From Acidimicrobiia bacterium (GTDB lineage: Bacteria; Actinomycetota; Acidimicrobiia; Acidimicrobiales; Ilumatobacteraceae), in the NCBI GenBank assembly GCA_030425785.1, contig JAUHYJ010000022.1, positions 1 to 14,527 of the forward strand: a stretch of DNA of 14,527 nucleotides, in the 5' to 3' direction. Below are positions 12,073-14,527 of the stretch, one piece after another. Both the position numbers and the translations under genes were made by a program. The number at the start of each line of letters is the position of its first letter. Within the stretch, counting starts at the first letter, position 1. Below the pieces are notes generated by a model. The model was given only the letters and a program-made list of their open reading frames with translations. It made no database searches and was not told the origin of the DNA.

Positions 12073-13362
12073 ATGTCTGCCGATCACGTGTGGGATCCGT
12101 CGCTGCCGCAGGGCCTGGTCGAGTACCTGGCCGAGCTCGACGAATTCATCGAGTCGACGATCAAGCCGCTCGAGCAATCGAACGACAACATCCGCTTCTT
12201 CGACCACCGGCGCGAGGACGCCCGCACCGACTGGGACCGCGGCGGCCTCCCGAACGACGAGTGGGAGGCGCTGCTGCACCGGGCGAAGCGGCTCGCCGAC
12301 GAGGCGGGCCACTACCGCTACCCGTTCCCGGCCGAGTACGGCGGCCGCGACGGCACGATCTTCGGGATGGCGGTCATCCGCGAGCACCTCGCCCGCAAGG
12401 GCCTCGGGCTGCACAACGACCTCCAGAACGAGCACTCGATCGTCGGCAACAACGTCGGCCTGCTGCTCATGCTCAAGTACGGCACGCCCGAGCAGCAGGC
12501 CGAGTGGATCGACGACCTCGCCGAGGGACGGCGGGGCTTCGCGTTCGGCATCACCGAGCCGGCGCACGGCTCCGACGCCACCCACATGGAGACGGCGGCG
12601 GTGCGCGACGGCGACGAGTGGATCATCAACGGCGAGAAGACGTGGAACACCGGCATCCACAAGGCGAGCCACGACCTGATCTTCGCCCGCACCTCGGGTG
12701 AGGCCGGGGACGGCGACGGCATCACGTGCTTCCTCGTCCCGTCCGACAGCCCCGGCTTCGAGGTCGTCGAGTACCTGTGGACCTTCAACATGCCGACCGA
12801 CCACGCCCACATCCGCCTCACCGACGTGAGGGTGCCCGATGCCGCGATCTTCGGCGGCGAGGGGCGGGGCCTCGCGGTGGTACAGGAGTTCTTCAACGAG
12901 AACCGGATCCGTCAGGCCGCGTCGAGCCTCGGCGCCGCTCAGTTCTGCGTCGACGAGGCGGTGCGGTACGCGCAGGAACGCAAGCCGTTCGGCAAGCCGC
13001 TCGCCGCGAACCAGGGCATCCAGTTCCCGCTCGTCGAACTGCAGACCCAGTGCGAGATGCTGCGGGCGCTCATCCGCCAGACCGCAGCGCTGATGGACCG
13101 CGACGGCGCGTTCAGCCAGAGTGACAAGGTGTCGATGTTCAACTACTGGGCCAACCGGCTGTGCTGCGACGCCGCCGACCGGGCGATGCAGGTGTTCGGC
13201 GGGCTCGGCTACTCGCGTCACCAGCCGTTCGAGCACATCTACCGGCACCATCGTCGCTACCGCATCACCGAGGGCGCCGAGGAGATCCAGATGCGACGGG
13301 TCGCCGGCTACATGTTCGGGTTCATGAAGCAGCGCGCGCCCAAGGGCGTGCGCGAATCGTGA
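12073..13362 (+). CDS. Acyl-CoA dehydrogenase-family protein of the LvaC / ACAD10-11 type
   Basis: This encodes 429 residues from ATG 12073. The frame is open far upstream, but that part crosses the DUF2231 gene antisense. Blocks are 'YRYPFPAEYGGRDGT' (81-95), 'GLGLHNDLQNEHSIVGNN' (110-127), 'FAFGITEPAHGSDATHMET' (156-174), 'EWIINGEKTWNTG' (182-194), 'QERKPFGKPLAANQGIQFPL' (301-320) and 'MQVFGGLGYSRHQPFEHIYRHHRRYRITEGAEEIQ' (372-406). Glu400 in 'TEGAEE' is at the MCAD catalytic position, unlike the leucine-operon paralogue. The 'H.ND.Q.EHSIVGNN' region and the following DUF6285-like and kinase genes match LvaC of the Pseudomonas putida levulinate operon and the dehydrogenase domain of animal ACAD10/11 (from memory). 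If so, it acts on 4-phosphoacyl-CoA, releasing phosphate to give an enoyl-CoA, rather than doing simple beta-oxidation. The assignment is strong for the family, moderate for the role. Confidence 0.88.
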   Translation: MSADHVWDPSLPQGLVEYLAELDEFIESTIKPLEQSNDNIRFFDHRREDARTDWDRGGLPNDEWEALLHRAKRLADEAGHYRYPFPAEYGGRDGTIFGMAVIREHLARKGLGLHNDLQNEHSIVGNNVGLLLMLKYGTPEQQAEWIDDLAEGRRGFAFGITEPAHGSDATHMETAAVRDGDEWIINGEKTWNTGIHKASHDLIFARTSGEAGDGDGITCFLVPSDSPGFEVVEYLWTFNMPTDHAHIRLTDVRVPDAAIFGGEGRGLAVVQEFFNENRIRQAASSLGAAQFCVDEAVRYAQERKPFGKPLAANQGIQFPLVELQTQCEMLRALIRQTAALMDRDGAFSQSDKVSMFNYWANRLCCDAADRAMQVFGGLGYSRHQPFEHIYRHHRRYRITEGAEEIQMRRVAGYMFGFMKQRAPKGVRES

Positions 13363-13368
13363 GCTGAC

Positions 13369-13731
13369 GTGGCGCAGTACCGACCGGATGCCGCGACCCT
13401 CGTCGCCGCGATCGCCGAGGTCCTCGACGACGCGCTCGAGCACGTCCCCGACGATCAGCAGCACGCCGTGCGTGTTGCGGCCCACCTCGCCCGGCTGGTC
13501 GCGCGCGAAGGCGAGCGCGGCCCAGAGGCCGCGTCGGCCGAGCTGGCCGCGCTCCAGGCGCTCGTCGGGCCAGCCGCGTCGGTCGAGGCGGCCGGCGACG
13601 TGCTGGCGGCGCGCCTGCGTGCCGGCGTCGACGACGAGTTCGCCGACGCGGCCTGGGCGGCCCTCGTCGAGATCACCCGCCGCGACCTCGACATCGCCAA
13701 GCCGGGGCACACGGACTGGACCGACGGATGA
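13369..13731 (+). CDS. DUF6285-like small protein, probable partner of the adjacent kinase (LvaB-like)
   Basis: This encodes 120 residues from GTG 13369, six bases after the dehydrogenase stop. It is almost entirely helical: 'AATLVAAIAEVLDDALEHV', 'QHAVRVAAHLARLVAREGERG', 'ASAELAALQALVG', 'AGDVLAARLRAGVDDEF' and a C-terminal helix 'AAWAALVEITRRDLDIAKP'. No catalytic motif is seen. Proteins of this kind (DUF6285, from memory) habitually sit between acyl-CoA dehydrogenase and APH-like kinase genes. In P. putida the small LvaB is required together with kinase LvaA to phosphorylate 4-hydroxyacyl-CoA. Equivalence to LvaB is inferred from size and position. The Shine-Dalgarno sequence is weak, so translation is probably coupled to the upstream gene. 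Confidence 0.8.
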   Translation: MAQYRPDAATLVAAIAEVLDDALEHVPDDQQHAVRVAAHLARLVAREGERGPEAASAELAALQALVGPAASVEAAGDVLAARLRAGVDDEFADAAWAALVEITRRDLDIAKPGHTDWTDG

Positions 13732-13738
13732 CGACGGC

Positions 13739-14527
13739 ATGACGATCGACCTCGCCGAACCGCTCGGCGCCGTGCTCACGGCGCACTGGTCGACACCGGT
13801 GACGGTGCGTGAGGCGCGGGTCGTGACCGCGGGCGCCCGCCGCCTGAACGCGGTGTTCGTCGCCGAACACGACGGCAAGTCGCGTCGCCTCGTCCTGACG
13901 CTGCTGCCCGCCGGAGCCGAGGTGCACAACGCGTTGTCGGCCGAGGCGGCGATCGTGGCGCTGGCGGGCGAGCGAGGTGTCCGCGTGCCCAGCGTCGAGC
14001 TGGCGAGCGACGATGCATCGTTGCTCGGCGGGCCGTTCATGATCACGTCGTTCGTCGCGGGGGAGACGGTGCCGCGTCGCGTGCTGCGGCTCGTCGGCGA
14101 GCGCGGCCACGGCGATCGCGTCGTCGAACAGATCGGGGCGTCGCTCGCCGCCCTCCACGCGATCCCGCTCGGCGACGCGCCCGCCGGTCTCCAGCGGGCC
14201 GACCTCGACGACCCGATCGAGGAGGGCATCACCTCGCTGACCGCTCGCCTGGACGAGCTGCCCGTCCGCCGGCCGGTGCTCGAACTCGGCCTCCGGTGGA
14301 TGGCCGAGCACCGCCCGCCGTCACCCGAGCGGGCGACGATCGTGCACGGCGACGTCCGCAACGGCAACATCGTCGTCGACGACGACGGGCTGGCCGCGAT
14401 TCTCGACTGGGAGATCGCGTCGGTCGGCGGCGACCCGATGCACGATCTTGCCTGGACCGCTGCTCGCATGTGGCGCGCCCGCAATGACGCCGTCGAGATC
14501 GGCGGCATGGCCGGGCGAGACGCCCTG
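13739..14527 (+). CDS. APH-fold kinase, LvaA/ACAD10-11 kinase-like (3' end cut by window)
   Basis: The frame opens at ATG 13739, 7 bp after the DUF6285-like stop, and runs without a stop to the window end: 263 residues of a family usually about 340-360 long. An earlier ATG at 13728 is out of frame. Kinase motifs are clear: the catalytic loop 'IVHGDVRNGNIVV' with Asp205 and Asn210, and the metal-binding 'ILDWEIASVGGDPMHDLAWT' with Asp223. The N-lobe hinge region reads 'GGPFMITSFVAGETVP' (97-112). In the N-lobe strand where relatives have Arg or Lys ('LVLR..P'), this protein reads 'RLVLTLLPAG' with Thr54. By context it should phosphorylate the 4-hydroxyl of 4-hydroxyacyl-CoAs, priming them for the LvaC-like dehydrogenase. 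It is not an antibiotic-resistance enzyme on present evidence. Confidence 0.88.
   Translation, partial: MTIDLAEPLGAVLTAHWSTPVTVREARVVTAGARRLNAVFVAEHDGKSRRLVLTLLPAGAEVHNALSAEAAIVALAGERGVRVPSVELASDDASLLGGPFMITSFVAGETVPRRVLRLVGERGHGDRVVEQIGASLAALHAIPLGDAPAGLQRADLDDPIEEGITSLTARLDELPVRRPVLELGLRWMAEHRPPSPERATIVHGDVRNGNIVVDDDGLAAILDWEIASVGGDPMHDLAWTAARMWRARNDAVEIGGMAGRDAL

Noticed and set aside
11962..14508. Minus-strand open frame of 848 codons opposite the LvaC-like operon
   Set aside because: It is antisense to three genes with clear family motifs. Its product is a low-complexity Arg/Val/Asp-rich mix without recognisable domains, a typical high-GC shadow of genes with G/C third positions.
13739..14527. 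Aminoglycoside resistance phosphotransferase
   Set aside because: The fold is shared, but the operon context with an acyl-CoA dehydrogenase and a DUF6285-like protein, and the 'HGDVRNGN...DWE' wording, fit the acyl-CoA-linked kinase branch.

Overview
The window is about 70% GC and gene-dense, with frequent GTG starts, 4-bp GTGA gene overlaps, apparent leaderless promoters (TANNNT, 7 nt, then ATG/GTG), an F420-type luciferase-like oxidoreductase, and an acyl-CoA carboxylase cluster of actinobacterial type. This suggests a chromosomal segment from a high-GC actinobacterium. An Ilumatobacter-like member of the Acidimicrobiia is my best guess, but the guess rests on style and synteny only. I see no tRNA, rRNA, CRISPR array, transposase or prophage gene.

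Left part (1-4.3 kb): the 3' end of a Rieske ring-hydroxylating oxygenase gene; a small secreted lipoprotein of unknown function whose stop region is tandemly duplicated; a convergent DHRS12-like short-chain dehydrogenase; a SnoaL/NTF2-like protein; a luciferase-like (probably F420-dependent) oxidoreductase; a very acidic 87-residue protein; and a DJ-1/PfpI-family protein. The NTF2-like and luciferase-like genes converge on a perfect 31-bp palindrome that contains both stop codons.

Middle (4.3-11.35 kb): on the minus strand, the operon tetR - accD1 - accA1 - acyl-CoA dehydrogenase - citE-like lyase, with a MaoC-type hydratase gene on the plus strand converging on its end. Gene content matches the leucine-degradation cluster of Mycobacterium tuberculosis (Rv2498c to Rv2506 region, from memory). 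The predicted flow is isovaleryl-CoA to 3-methylcrotonyl-CoA (dehydrogenase), to 3-methylglutaconyl-CoA (AccA1/AccD1), to HMG-CoA (MaoC hydratase), to acetyl-CoA plus acetoacetate (CitE-like lyase). A 26-bp palindrome overlaps the tetR promoter and is the likely operator for the whole operon. Hairpin repeats occupy the two larger gaps inside the operon.

Right part (11.35-14.5 kb): a DUF2231 membrane protein on the minus strand, then a plus-strand operon of an acyl-CoA dehydrogenase, a 120-residue DUF6285-like protein and an APH-fold kinase cut by the window end. This trio resembles LvaC-LvaB-LvaA of the levulinate pathway and the kinase/dehydrogenase pair fused in animal ACAD10/11. It therefore probably handles 4-hydroxyacyl-CoAs by phosphorylation and elimination. 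No gap exceeds 200 bases; the largest are 11890-12072 and 6908-7073.
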